Origin: a virus
Virus record (IMG/VR): IMGVR_UViG_3300036853_000133
Location: 1-61,570 of that record
Reading direction: 5' to 3' (one strand)
DNA length: 61,570 nucleotides
Under the pieces are notes generated by a model, which ran no database searches, was not told the DNA's origin, and worked only from the letters and a program-made list of their open reading frames with translations. Positions within the stretch are counted from its first letter, which is position 1. Every line of letters starts with the position of its first letter. The position numbers and the translations under genes are program-made. Of this stretch, positions 30,532 through 40,100 are shown piece after piece.

Positions 30532-31248
30532 TCATTTCGCTTGCGGATTGACCGGCGCATAGAGCACCTGAGGCGCTGGCGTCGGATGGCTATTGATCAC
30601 AGCAAACGCCAGCGATCCGAGTGCAATGAAGAACATGAGTGCGCCGAACACGATTCCAGCGATGCTTGCGACCTGAGATGTGTTTTGCGTTGTAGCGACA
30701 GCGCTCTCTGTCTTCTGTTGCGTCATGCCCTGCGTGCGCGCTTCGATGACTGTCAGCCGCACCTTGAGGTCGTCGTTTTTCTCATCCGATTTCTTCTCGG
30801 CAGCCTCAATGCGCTTGCCTTGCTCATCGAACTGCTTGGTGAAGTTGTTCTCGGTTTTCGTGATGGCCTTGTCGGCGGATGCAAACGCAGCATCGACAGC
30901 CTTGATGCTGTCCTTCTCGGTCTTTTCCGTGCGCGCATCGCGCTCACGAAACTGCGTCTTGATCCCCTCGAACTTCTCCAGGGTCAGATCGCGCAATGCC
31001 GTCACTTCGTGCTGGATATCCATCGTGGTTGGTGTTCGATCGGCGAAGGCCTGCAAGAGCAGGATGGCTTTATCCATCCCGTTCAAGCGGGTTTCGAGCA
31101 ATTCACGCAGCCAGAAATTCTCCCGCAGAAGCTGCTGCGTTGTCAGGGCAGATGGGTCCTGCTTGGGCGCAACATTGGTGTTGTAGCGCAGAGCCCCATT
31201 GTCGGCGGACTCTGCGCTTGGTGCGCGAGGAATTTCCGAACCAGGCAT
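30532..31248 (-). CDS. long coiled-coil protein with C-terminal membrane anchor
   Basis: 238 residues. A helix LRENFWLRELLETRLNGMDKA begins a long charged coiled coil (about 40-180, with FEGIKTQFRERDARTEKTEKDSIKAVDAA). One transmembrane helix (IAGIVFGALMFFIALGSLAF) lies near the end. Proteins with this layout are common in actinobacterial and alphaproteobacterial phages near lysis genes; function unknown. TGATG overlap upstream. Confidence 0.65.
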   Translation of the reverse strand: MPGSEIPRAPSAESADNGALRYNTNVAPKQDPSALTTQQLLRENFWLRELLETRLNGMDKAILLLQAFADRTPTTMDIQHEVTALRDLTLEKFEGIKTQFRERDARTEKTEKDSIKAVDAAFASADKAITKTENNFTKQFDEQGKRIEAAEKKSDEKNDDLKVRLTVIEARTQGMTQQKTESAVATTQNTSQVASIAGIVFGALMFFIALGSLAFAVINSHPTPAPQVLYAPVNPQAK

Positions 31249-31550
31249 CAGTCTTCCTCGCCTTCTTCCTTCTCGGGAAGCGGAGCGTGAAGCTTGGCCC
31301 GCGCCGTCGCGATCCGCGCATCGAGCGCAGCGAGTTGCGCGTCAGTCGGCAATCCGCCGGAGAACGTGTCCTTCAGATCGGTGACTAGATTGGCGATGTT
31401 CTTGCCCTGGCTGAGCGCGAGCTGCGCGACGTCGATCACGCTTGAGACCGTGCTGACATAGGGGATCAGGTTGACGACCGGCAGATCGGTCGCAGCCTTG
31501 ATGGTGCCGAGCGCGGTACCGACTGCATCGAGAAGATTTTTGATGTCCAT
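31248..31550 (-). CDS. hypothetical lysis-region protein
   Basis: 100 residues, helical (MDIKNLLDAVGTALGTIKAA) with a moderately hydrophobic middle and an acidic tail ending EEGEED. Function unknown. Confidence 0.6.
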   Translation of the reverse strand: MDIKNLLDAVGTALGTIKAATDLPVVNLIPYVSTVSSVIDVAQLALSQGKNIANLVTDLKDTFSGGLPTDAQLAALDARIATARAKLHAPLPEKEEGEED

Positions 31551-31564
31551 TGGTGGTTTCCTTG

Positions 31565-32029
31565 TTACTGAACGGTTGCGACGGATGCCGCAGACGTGTT
31601 GATGACGCCTTGGAAGTTAGTCACGGCCGCCCACGCCTCGCGGACCACCGTCACGGCGCTGATCGTGGGATTGCGCGCAATGAAGTCTTCCGCTTTGGCG
31701 ATCGCAGCCGATGCCTGATCGTCCGCGACTCCAAGCTTCCTCACGATGGATCGGCGGCTTTTGCAGACCGGGCCGGCAATCGGATCGGCCATCAGGGTCT
31801 TGAACGGCCGCGCGTAGCAGTAGTCGCGATAGCCGTTCGCAAGATCGAGCGCTGCGGCATAGACCGACTTCACCTGATAGATATTGACAGGCGTTGCCGG
31901 GTTGGCGATCGGCGCCGTGATCGAGGTCCCGCCCTTGAAGACGGATACGCCGCCAGAGTCGAACGTGAGGCATCCGCCGAGCGAAAGCGCGATGGCAATG
32001 ACAGCGAAGATACTGAGCAAGCGTTTCAT
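31565..32029 (-). CDS. putative lipoprotein
   Basis: 154 residues. Signal MKRLLSIFAVIAIALSLGGC carries a lipobox (LGGC), so the mature protein should be lipid-anchored at Cys20. The rest is soluble and helical (VKSVYAAALDLANGYRDYCY). It could act as an outer spanin with one of the adjacent anchored coiled-coil proteins; that is inference from position and lipobox only. Confidence 0.65.
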   Translation of the reverse strand: MKRLLSIFAVIAIALSLGGCLTFDSGGVSVFKGGTSITAPIANPATPVNIYQVKSVYAAALDLANGYRDYCYARPFKTLMADPIAGPVCKSRRSIVRKLGVADDQASAAIAKAEDFIARNPTISAVTVVREAWAAVTNFQGVINTSAASVATVQ

Positions 32030-32043
32030 GGTCACTCCTTTGG

Positions 32044-32547
32044 TTACGTGGATTGAATTGCGTTGGCGCGATCCTGCGTCAGCAGATTCTTGCTGACGAG
32101 ATATGTGATCTCATCCGGATCGGGTTTCATCTTGACCGGGCCTGAGACGATGGCGGAGAGCTTCGCGTCGGACGGATCGGAGCCGGATGCGGACGTGATG
32201 GCGCTACGCTCCGCATCGGTCATCCTGTTCCACCACGGCGTTCCGTTCGCAGGTGGAGGCGGAGGCACAACAACGGGCGCGACCTTGTCCGCGAGAGCCC
32301 CGGCGACTTTCGCCTGCGTCTCATCCTTCTTGTCGCTGCCTGAACTGGAATTGAATTGGTAGCCGATGGCATCCGCTGCCATTTTGATGAACAGCGTGAC
32401 GAAGCCTGCGAGCAGCCCGATCTGGCTCGCGTCACCACTTGGTGGATGCAACATCCACAACACGACCATGAATGCCGATGTACACACGAGAAAAAACGCA
32501 AGCGCGCCCTTGAGCGTGAGGTTCTCCCACTTCATCGGTTCATCCAT
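32044..32547 (-). CDS. two-span membrane protein, holin candidate
   Basis: 167 residues with two hydrophobic helices near the N-terminus (LKGALAFFLVCTSAFMVVLWML and IGLLAGFVTLFIKMAADAIG). A Pro-rich linker and an acidic C-terminal domain follow. It is near the endolysin genes, so holin or lysis-accessory is likely. Confidence 0.55.
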   Translation of the reverse strand: MDEPMKWENLTLKGALAFFLVCTSAFMVVLWMLHPPSGDASQIGLLAGFVTLFIKMAADAIGYQFNSSSGSDKKDETQAKVAGALADKVAPVVVPPPPPANGTPWWNRMTDAERSAITSASGSDPSDAKLSAIVSGPVKMKPDPDEITYLVSKNLLTQDRANAIQST

Positions 32548-32582
32548 GGTCAGTGATTGACCGGCATCCGGCCGGCGACGGT

Positions 32583-32780
32583 TCAGATGGGTAGAGACAA
32601 CACATAGCCAAAGTAGATAGCCAGAAGGATTCCAGTCGCGGCGAGAATGCCGAACACAAACTTCTCTTTGCGCTCACGCGATCGCTTGCGTTTGGCGACG
32701 AACGCTCGGTTATTCACGCGGCAGCGTTCGTCCTCATCGTCAATGTGATCGGCGGGCATCGGCTTGAAGTTGCGCTGCAT
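32583..32780 (-). CDS. small single-span membrane protein
   Basis: 65 residues starting MQRNFKPMPADHIDDEDERC. A very basic segment precedes a C-terminal transmembrane helix (FVFGILAATGILLAIYFGYVL). The start lies at the amidase stop. Another holin or antiholin candidate. Confidence 0.6.
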   Translation of the reverse strand: MQRNFKPMPADHIDDEDERCRVNNRAFVAKRKRSRERKEKFVFGILAATGILLAIYFGYVLSLPI

Positions 32781-33622
32781 CACGCGACCTTCGGCGCAAC
32801 ATCGCACGCGCAGCCTTCATGATGACCAAGATCATCATGGATCGCAGCGATCGTTGCCGGGTCAGCGGCGCGCGTCATCGTCAGACCCTTGCGATGCTGA
32901 TAGGCGCCGATCGCCGTTAATGTCTTCGGCCCGATATATCCATCCGCATTGAGCGGAGGGTTGGCGCCGAGCGCGTTGAGCGAGAGCTGCAGCCATTGTG
33001 TAGACTCAGTCCCAGTCGAGTCGGTCTCGATCGGATGATCGCCAGCGTCGCCGCCCATGTAGGAGGCAACGCGTCTGCGAAACGCCTCCATCGCAACGAT
33101 ACGCTGCGCTCGCGTCCCGACGCTGAAGGCTGGATCCGGCTTGCGACCAACCGGGATCGCCCATTCCAGATGTCCAACGCACATGATCGGTTTTGCGTTG
33201 ATGTGCTTCAGGATCGCGGCGACGCCCTTTGCGTAGGACTCCATCTGCACCGCAGGCCACGGGTTGTCGTTCGGCAACCCGGTGTTCTCGGCCTCGATGC
33301 CGATCATTTCCGAGTTGCCGTTGTGCACGCCCTGCCACACGCCTGCGCCGGCATGCGAGCACTTGCCGGCGGCGATGACGTGGAACGTGCCGTCACGGCC
33401 GAGCACGAGCTGCGCGAGCGGGCCTGAGAGATCGGGGCGCCCATTCGTCACGATGCCGATCGACGGAGCGTTGCCCTTCGGCGATCCTGCCGTGTGATGG
33501 CAGATCACGCCCTTGATCGTGCCGACGTCGCCATGTCCGCATGTCTGCCATCCTGGCTCTTCGATGACGGGAAGCCCCGCCGCTTTGAGCACTGAGGGCA
33601 ACCAGGTGAGAGAATACGTCAC
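32780..33622 (-). CDS. N-acetylmuramoyl-L-alanine amidase endolysin
   Basis: 280 residues. An Amidase_2 domain spans about 20-180 with zinc ligands in ICHHTAGSP (His42/43), the SHAGAG motif and GHLEWA...GRKPDPAF. A C-terminal peptidoglycan-binding domain spans about 200-250 (TQWLQLSLNALGANPPLNADGYIGPKTLTAIGAYQ). It cuts the amide between MurNAc and the stem peptide. It overlaps the lysozyme gene by ATGA, so two lysins are made together. Confidence 0.9.
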   Translation of the reverse strand: MTYSLTWLPSVLKAAGLPVIEEPGWQTCGHGDVGTIKGVICHHTAGSPKGNAPSIGIVTNGRPDLSGPLAQLVLGRDGTFHVIAAGKCSHAGAGVWQGVHNGNSEMIGIEAENTGLPNDNPWPAVQMESYAKGVAAILKHINAKPIMCVGHLEWAIPVGRKPDPAFSVGTRAQRIVAMEAFRRRVASYMGGDAGDHPIETDSTGTESTQWLQLSLNALGANPPLNADGYIGPKTLTAIGAYQHRKGLTMTRAADPATIAAIHDDLGHHEGCACDVAPKVA

Positions 33623-34149
33623 GATGCTCGCTCCGATTTTGGAAACGCGATCTCTTCCGGCTTCGTCGTGTTTGGGTCGCCGCGCCAGATTTTGACCTTC
33701 GACAGATCGCCGTAGTTGCCATGCAGAAACAGGGCGATCTCGTTCATGCGCCGCTTGGCCAGGCCTTCGTTGAACTTGCCGGCCTTCGGACCTGACTCGT
33801 TGCGATTGATCGTGAGCAGCACCGCCATCGCTTCGAGCCGATCGCCGGCATTGATCAACTCGATGACCGGCAGGACGTGCGAGCCCTTGTTGTAATACGC
33901 ATCCACCAGCGCATCGAACTCATGTTGCTCGACGGGGACCGTCAGCTTCTTGGTGATGTACACCTCACGCGGCACGAGATCAGCCGCCAGCAGCTTCAGC
34001 GCATCATCCAGGCTGATCTGATCGCCGGGTTTCAGGGCGGGGTCATTATGACCCGCGCCCCAGCTCATATGCTTGCCGTCCGGATAGGCGACGAGCACGA
34101 TGGCTTCCCCTCTTGCGAGGAAGACGACCCCGTTGCGTGAAGTCTTCAC
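33619..34149 (-). CDS. phage lysozyme (GH24-type muramidase)
   Basis: 176 residues. VFLARGEAIVLVAYPDGKHMSWGAGHN aligns with the T4 lysozyme active site: Glu15 and Asp24 are present, and Ser29 lies near the usual Thr. VEQHEFDALVDAYYNKGS is the second conserved block. No signal peptide or SAR helix is evident, so export depends on a holin. It is paired with the amidase gene. Confidence 0.85.
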   Translation of the reverse strand: MKTSRNGVVFLARGEAIVLVAYPDGKHMSWGAGHNDPALKPGDQISLDDALKLLAADLVPREVYITKKLTVPVEQHEFDALVDAYYNKGSHVLPVIELINAGDRLEAMAVLLTINRNESGPKAGKFNEGLAKRRMNEIALFLHGNYGDLSKVKIWRGDPNTTKPEEIAFPKSERAS

Positions 34150-34150
34150 G

Positions 34151-34432
34151 TCAGCCGTTCGCGCTCGGATCGAACTTGGTGCCGGCCGGGATCGCGGTCT
34201 TGAGGCCCTCGACGACCGCGCTCTGATCCGTCACTGCGGTTTCGAGCGCCGCGAAGTCCGCATCCGCTGCGCCGCCGGCCGCGATCTGCGCCTTGAGCGC
34301 CGCGATCTCGGCAGCGATCGTGGACTGCCCTTCCTTCAACGCATCGGCCGCCGTGGCGACGGATTTGAGGGCATCGGTATTGGCAGTGATTTGCGCAAGG
34401 ATAGCAGCGGAGCGTGCAGACATGTCGTTCAT
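34151..34432 (-). CDS. small coiled-coil protein
   Basis: 93 residues starting MNDMSARSAAILAQITANTD. It is Ala-rich with heptads throughout (LKEGQSTIAAEIAALKAQIA). It resembles short trimeric-type coiled coils found near tail or lysis genes. Function unknown. Confidence 0.6.
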   Translation of the reverse strand: MNDMSARSAAILAQITANTDALKSVATAADALKEGQSTIAAEIAALKAQIAAGGAADADFAALETAVTDQSAVVEGLKTAIPAGTKFDPSANG

Positions 34433-34520
34433 CCTTTCAAGGATCATGAGAGTGTCCCGCGAGGGACGGCGGAGGTAGTTTCGGAATCGATGTGAGAGCC
34501 TGCGCATGACGCACATCCTG

Positions 34521-34748
34521 TCAGCGAAACAAAACTAAGATCGCGAGCAAGAAGACGATCGCCGCTGCGATCATGATTCCATCGAACCATCGACGCCGCC
34601 GACGCGCGCGCAAATTGTCTTCCGCGATATAGGAATCATCGATGCAGGGTGGATCGTCCCGCATGGTGTCAGGGTTCTTCATGTGCCACCAGCAGGGATC
34701 CCCCTTGGCTGGACTTCCGCAATGACGGCAGGCACGAGCGTTATTCAT
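34521..34748 (-). CDS. zinc-ribbon membrane protein
   Basis: 75 residues. ACRHCGSPAKGDPCWWH is a CxxC...C/H zinc-ribbon. A basic stretch and a C-terminal helix (GIMIAAAIVFLLAILVLF) anchor it. It follows the 42-residue membrane protein at once. Confidence 0.6.
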   Translation of the reverse strand: MNNARACRHCGSPAKGDPCWWHMKNPDTMRDDPPCIDDSYIAEDNLRARRRRRWFDGIMIAAAIVFLLAILVLFR

Positions 34749-34877
34749 TCAGCCCATCCACCAAGCGGCGTACAGAAACGTCGTCACAAGCCAGGCCCTA
34801 CCGACATCGCTGAGATTGACGGCCGTGAAACTCACAAATAGCGAATAGAGCGTGGCCGCGCTTGCAAGGGTCAGCAT
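34749..34877 (-). CDS. 42-residue membrane protein
   Basis: MLTLASAATLYSLFVSFTAV, then NLSDVGRAWLVTTFLYAAWWMG: two short hydrophobic helices. It begins 3 bases after the upstream stop. Function unknown. Confidence 0.55.
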   Translation of the reverse strand: MLTLASAATLYSLFVSFTAVNLSDVGRAWLVTTFLYAAWWMG

Positions 34878-34879
34878 CG

Positions 34880-35677
34880 CTACGCGCCGCGCGGGTTCAC
34901 AATCGTGTAGCCGGCGATCGAGCGCGGATGAATCCGCGTCCGCCGTCCACCTGAATTGCTGTCGTGAACGAGCCAAACATGACCGGCGATATGACGTTCC
35001 AGGACAAACACGTGCCCGCGCCGCGCGGCAACCATCTTTGGAGCTGGCGCTGCCCGCGGGAACCGGAGCCAATTCGCCGCGAGGTTCAAGGCAGGAATGA
35101 TCCGGCCGAACAGATGCAGAGAGGCGCCGCAGCCGCAGAACCGCGACGGACAGCCCTGTGGGCGACCGCCTAGAACCTGAGCCCCAGCCCTCCCCACCTC
35201 CCGCGTCATTCCACCCCACATCGTCTGTGGAGACACGTCGCCTGGCTCTGCGATCGGGCGCCGTTCCCGCGGCACTGGCACATCGCCACGCCAGCGCTGT
35301 CCCCCACGTGTCCCCCATTTGGGGGACGGACGATGCCGTGACTTGCCCACCCGCTTGCGCTGACAGGCCGGCGGAGGGCAGCGCATTGACCCCGAAACCT
35401 CCGGCCCGAGCTGCGTGTGCGCTGAATACCTATCCCCGCTGAACTGTGTCACACCGGGATAGGGCGAAGGCCTGGCATGGGCCGAAATCGCGCCGCAGAT
35501 GCATGCGCCGATGACGATGCAACACACCACCAGGGCAATGAATGCGCCTCTGAACGCGCCTCGGCTGGCGTGCCGGGGATCGCCATCGCGCCAGTGATCG
35601 TTGTCCCGGAGCACGAAAAAGCCAGCGAAAAACCCGATGGCGCATAGCACAGCGATCACGGCGAGAATCCGCAGCAT
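34880..35677 (-). CDS. membrane-anchored protein with CHAP/NlpC-like C-terminal region
   Basis: 265 residues. Two N-terminal hydrophobic helices (LRILAVIAVLCAIGFFAGFF and FIALVVCCIVIGACICGAIS) precede a basic Pro-rich linker. The C-terminal 90 residues (SRFCGCGASLHLFGRIIPAL, then HVFVLERHIAGHVWLVHDSNSGG, IAGYTIVNPRG) carry a Cys and later His in the order of small CHAP/NlpC-type peptidases. The assignment is tentative. It could be a third cell-wall enzyme. Confidence 0.5.
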   Translation of the reverse strand: MLRILAVIAVLCAIGFFAGFFVLRDNDHWRDGDPRHASRGAFRGAFIALVVCCIVIGACICGAISAHARPSPYPGVTQFSGDRYSAHTQLGPEVSGSMRCPPPACQRKRVGKSRHRPSPKWGTRGGQRWRGDVPVPRERRPIAEPGDVSPQTMWGGMTREVGRAGAQVLGGRPQGCPSRFCGCGASLHLFGRIIPALNLAANWLRFPRAAPAPKMVAARRGHVFVLERHIAGHVWLVHDSNSGGRRTRIHPRSIAGYTIVNPRGA

Positions 35678-35754
35678 GCAGGGAACCTCTCAAGGTGGTG
35701 GAAGGGGCTTGGAAACTCAACTAGGATGGGCGCCCGAACCCAGGGACCGCATCA

Positions 35755-36036
35755 ATGAAAGTTTTTCCGCTGAGCGGGCAAAACCAAATGGAGGGGAGCA
35801 TTCCATCCCCTCTCGCCGCTTGGCTGTGGTGGCGATCCGGCGGCAAGCCTCCGACCGATTGGCATCAATACCGGCAACCGCTCTGGCGCCTGTGCTCGGG
35901 TCGTTATCTGATCTCGATCGCGGGCGAACCATTACGCGATCTCGCGGTCATGCGCCGATTCCACGCGGGCAAATGGCAGTATCGCCGCGAGACGCCGGAA
36001 GAGCAGGAAGACAGCTTCAAGGGCGAGATCTGGTGA
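35755..36036 (+). CDS. small plus-strand protein upstream of the acyltransferase
   Basis: 93 residues. The C-terminal two thirds (PTDWHQYRQPLWRLCSGRYL, MRRFHAGKWQYRRETPEEQE) look like a real folded protein. It runs against the surrounding late genes and directly precedes the acyltransferase, so the pair looks like one inserted unit. A later ATG (35788) is possible. Confidence 0.5.
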   Translation: MKVFPLSGQNQMEGSIPSPLAAWLWWRSGGKPPTDWHQYRQPLWRLCSGRYLISIAGEPLRDLAVMRRFHAGKWQYRRETPEEQEDSFKGEIW

Positions 36037-36052
36037 ACGCGGAAACAAAAGA

Positions 36053-37195
36053 ATGAACGTCGCCGCAAACACGAAATTACCGATCTCCCCCTATATCCAG
36101 GCAAATCCGACACTGTCGGCCCTCACGTCATTGCGGTTCATCGCCGCTGCCATGATCGTAGCGCTTCATGCCCAAGGCCATTTCGGCATCCCGGCAGGGA
36201 TCGCAAGCACCTATTCGCTCGGCGCAGGTGTAACGATCTTCTTCGTGCTGTCTGGGTTCATCCTGACTTACGTCTACCCGAACCTGCGTGCAAGCGGCGC
36301 GACGCGGCGTTTTCTGGTCGCGCGTGTTGCTCGAATCTGGCCGCTGCACGTAGCCTCCAGCCTATTCGTCATGTGGCTGTTCGGCTGGTTCCAACTCGAT
36401 CAGCAAAACGCCGCTTGGCGTATCGTGATCAACTTGACCATGACGCAGGCATGGATTCCGCTGGCGCAAATCGGTTCGATCAACGGACCGGCATGGACGA
36501 TCTCGACCGAATTCGGTTTCTATCTCCTGTTCCCGTTTCTGATCGCCGACTTCGCCAAGACTTGGTGGTGGAAGCTGTTGATATCCGCCGGTCTCGCTGG
36601 CGTCATGGTTGGTATCACCGCGGCATTTTCGATGCCCTTCGGAGGGAATGAGGGAGTGAACGGGGCCGCGCTTGTCTACATGCACCCCTTCGGCCGCCTG
36701 CTTGAGTTCGTCATCGGCATGTGCACCGCGTTGGCGTGGAGAAGTTTTAAGCCGGCGCGGTCGATGAATGTCTGGTACGGCACCGCGATCGAAATTTCTG
36801 CCGTCGGTGCACTGTTCCTGAGCATCCAGCATCTAACCTTAGGGGACATCAACAATCCGCTGATCCGATGGTACCATACTTCGCTTGAGCCAGCCATGCC
36901 GGCCGCAGCGCTGATCTTCGTGCTCGCCTCCCGCTACGGATGGATCAGCCGCGCGCTCGAATTCAAATGGATCGAGACGCTCGGAGAGGCATCGTATGCC
37001 ATCTACCTCTTACATATGCCGCTGCTTTTGTACTATTGGGGCGTGATCGCGCCATCTCAGGTGCCGCAGTGGGCGCAGCTTTCGATATATTTGTGCGTAC
37101 TTCTAACGGTATCGTTTGTCTTCTGGCAGGGTATCGAGAAGCCAGCGCGCAGAACACTTGTGCGCACGTTTGGCTGCGGCACTCAGTACAACTGA
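36053..37195 (+). CDS. oac-like: acyltransferase family 3 (O-acetyltransferase-like)
   Basis: 380 residues with about ten hydrophobic helices. The N-terminal signature of family 3 membrane acyltransferases is clear: LTSLRFIAAAMIVALHAQGHFG, TIFFVLSGFILTYVY, RFLVARVARIWPLH, and later NGPAWTISTEFGFYLLFPFL, ASYAIYLLHMPLL. Catalytic His and Arg residues of these motifs are present. Homologues in P22-like and Shigella phages acetylate O-antigen and alter phage adsorption. Orientation against the late operon is typical of a moron expressed in the lysogen. Confidence 0.9.
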   Translation: MNVAANTKLPISPYIQANPTLSALTSLRFIAAAMIVALHAQGHFGIPAGIASTYSLGAGVTIFFVLSGFILTYVYPNLRASGATRRFLVARVARIWPLHVASSLFVMWLFGWFQLDQQNAAWRIVINLTMTQAWIPLAQIGSINGPAWTISTEFGFYLLFPFLIADFAKTWWWKLLISAGLAGVMVGITAAFSMPFGGNEGVNGAALVYMHPFGRLLEFVIGMCTALAWRSFKPARSMNVWYGTAIEISAVGALFLSIQHLTLGDINNPLIRWYHTSLEPAMPAAALIFVLASRYGWISRALEFKWIETLGEASYAIYLLHMPLLLYYWGVIAPSQVPQWAQLSIYLCVLLTVSFVFWQGIEKPARRTLVRTFGCGTQYN

Positions 37196-40100
37196 TAAAT
37201 GTTGAGTTTGGAAATCTCCGCTCCGCCAAGAAAGAGTGGCGAGGGTCCGCTGGAAAATCCGAATAGCTCAATGTAATCGGACGATCCGTTCATCTCTACC
37301 AGAGCCGGAACGGACAACTGCATTGCGTCTGTTGCCGATGTTGGCAGAATGAATTTGTTATACTCCGTCCCGTTTTTATAGATAGCGATTCCGCCATAAG
37401 AACCAGCACCGACAGCGGTGTTCGTTGATCCGACAACAGAGAAGACACCCGCCACGTTCGGCTGAAAGCGATAGTTTGTTGCATTGTCGAACCATCCGTT
37501 GGGGTCAGACACTTCGGTATTGAGTTGGATCTTGACCCACGAACCGGCGGATGGCGTCTGATTGGTCGATCTATATGCATTCAAAACCAGAGCAGACTTG
37601 CCAGCATGCGTGATCGTGTTGCTCGCACCATCGATCGTCTTGTTTGTAACCGTGGCGGTGGATGCCGCTCCAAGCAGCGTGTCTGTTGCGCTGGCTGGAA
37701 GTGTGAAAACACCAGACCCTGCAACAGATGGCGCCTTTATTGATGATGTGCCGCTCGTGAGCCCATTGAGTGCAAGTCCGTTTCCGTCAAGAGACGCGTA
37801 CACACTTCCAAAGCCACGCCCGGACCAGCGGTGCGTTGTCTGGCCCCAGTTCATAAGCGCGCCAGCGGCACTACCCATCGATCCGACAAGCGTGTTGTCG
37901 AAGTCGTAGAAATAGACATTCGAGGCGCCGGTATCCCGCTTGGCGAACGCGCTCGATCCAAACCAATATCCGTCCGTCGTACTCGCAGACGACGCACTAC
38001 TGCCTGTAATGACCTTAGTAGAAGTCACATTCCGAATGGTCGTATCACCACTGGCATCGCGCGACACCAACGTGCTTGCCGTAGCCGCATTGGCGACCCC
38101 TGTGCCTGTCGGAAGACCATTGATGACAGGAGTCGTTAGTGTCTTGTTGGCGAGGGTCTCAGATCCCGACAAAGTCGCCAGGGTGCCCGTGGTGGGCAAC
38201 GTGACGTTTGTCGTTCCTGTCACCGTGAGCGTTAACGCGAACGCACCGGAGGTGACGAGATTTCCACCGAGCGTAATCGTGTTCGATCCATTATTGACCC
38301 CAGTACCGCCCTGCGCCGATGTCGCGACACCGGAGAGGTTACTGAATGCCGGCTGCGCCTTGCTGATTGCTCCGGTCAATGGGTTGATGGCAGTCAGAAA
38401 GTTATTCGAGGCCCCGCTGTCTCCGACCACGGTGGTACCGACCACACCAGCGCTGTTCTTGTCGTGAAACCTCAAATCAGTGCTGTCACCCCAAACATTG
38501 AGCGACCCGGACGCGGGAGAAGACGGCGCAGCAACATTCGTCCAGGTCCACCCAGACGATCCAAGTGATGCGTATGTGCCGCCATATCCGCGAGATGACC
38601 AACGATGTGTCGTCTGCCCCCAATTAATGAGCGGAGTCGCACTACCTCCCAACGCGCCAATCAGTGTATTGTCGTAGTCAAACAATTCAACACCCAGCGC
38701 GCCGCTGTCTCTCTTTGCGAACGCGCTGGCGCCAAACCAGAACCCGTTCTTTGTGTCTCCAGAGGATGAACTGTTGCTGGCCCGAACCGCAGTGTCCGTC
38801 GTTGTGACATTCAGGATGCGACCGAGCAGGCCGGGTGCTCCGATCTGCGGAGCGATGAAGTTAGCGCTCGGCGCACCGCTGGTGTAATTGGCCTCTCCGA
38901 CCTGGTAATCGTTATTTGCGGTCGTATCCTCAATCGTGTTTTGCCCAACTGTAACGCCCGTCGTCAGTGACCCATCCAAGATGACGCTAGCTGAGAGCGT
39001 CGTATCACCGATGTTGCAGTTGCGCAGTTTGTTGCCCTGCGCCGAACCACCGGTCGTTCCCACGAAATAGATGCAGGTGCCGAACGGTGAATCAATCAGA
39101 TTTCCGACCACGCTCGTATTGATCGACGGCGGACCATTGTCCGATGAAACGCTGATGCCGACATCGCCGCTGGTTGAGTCAAACGTCAGATCGTTATTCG
39201 AAATGATGACATTCACACCGGAATCCGTGTGGACCCCTTCGGTGGCTGTGTACCTGATCACATTCCCGGTAATGGAAACACGCGCGCCAAGACCCGAACT
39301 TATGCCGAAATGGCCGGATCCGAGAATTTGATTCTTGCTGACCACAACATCGCTGGCGCCGATGAGTACTATCGCTTGGCTATTCACTGACGCGCTTTTG
39401 TAGAGCGTATTACCCGAAATCGTCAGTCCATTCGGCCCGTTCGACGTATAGGAGTGCGCTCCGCTCTGCGATCCGCTGGTGTTGATCGCGGCGCCGCCCG
39501 ATGTCAGGCTCAGCGTAAACGTATTGGCTGTGGGGACCGTCTTGACATAGTAGACGCGGCCCGACACCAGCGGCGTGTAGAGCGACCCGGTTGAATAGAT
39601 GATGACCGTATCGCCAACGGCGAGCCCATGTGTTGTCTTGGTAAAGACCGCTGGACTTGCCGATGTTACGGTGAACGTCGAGGCAGCAGAGCCATCCGAC
39701 GTTGCAAAGATGCCGCGACCGAATGTTGTGCTTTCGAATCTGTTGTCGAGAACCTGAGTATTTGAACTGCGTCCAACAAGAACCGGAAAGATACCGCTCA
39801 GCGACGAATTCTTGACGACCGCGTCCACCGTCCCCGAGAACAAGACGCCATTCGTGGTCGTATACGTCGAGACATCCACGCTGATCGTGAGATTGTCGAT
39901 TGTGAATCCGGACGTATTGCCGGTGACGCTTACGACCGCCGTGCTGGACGCGTAAGTTCCTCCTGCAATGATGGTGCAATTGCGCAAGCTGCGCGCGGTG
40001 ATCGGAACAACGATTCGCTCGCTGTAAAAGACGCTCCCGGGATTGCAATAGACATCCGACGACGCTGCGAGTGCATTGGCAAATGCCGTTGCATTGCTTG

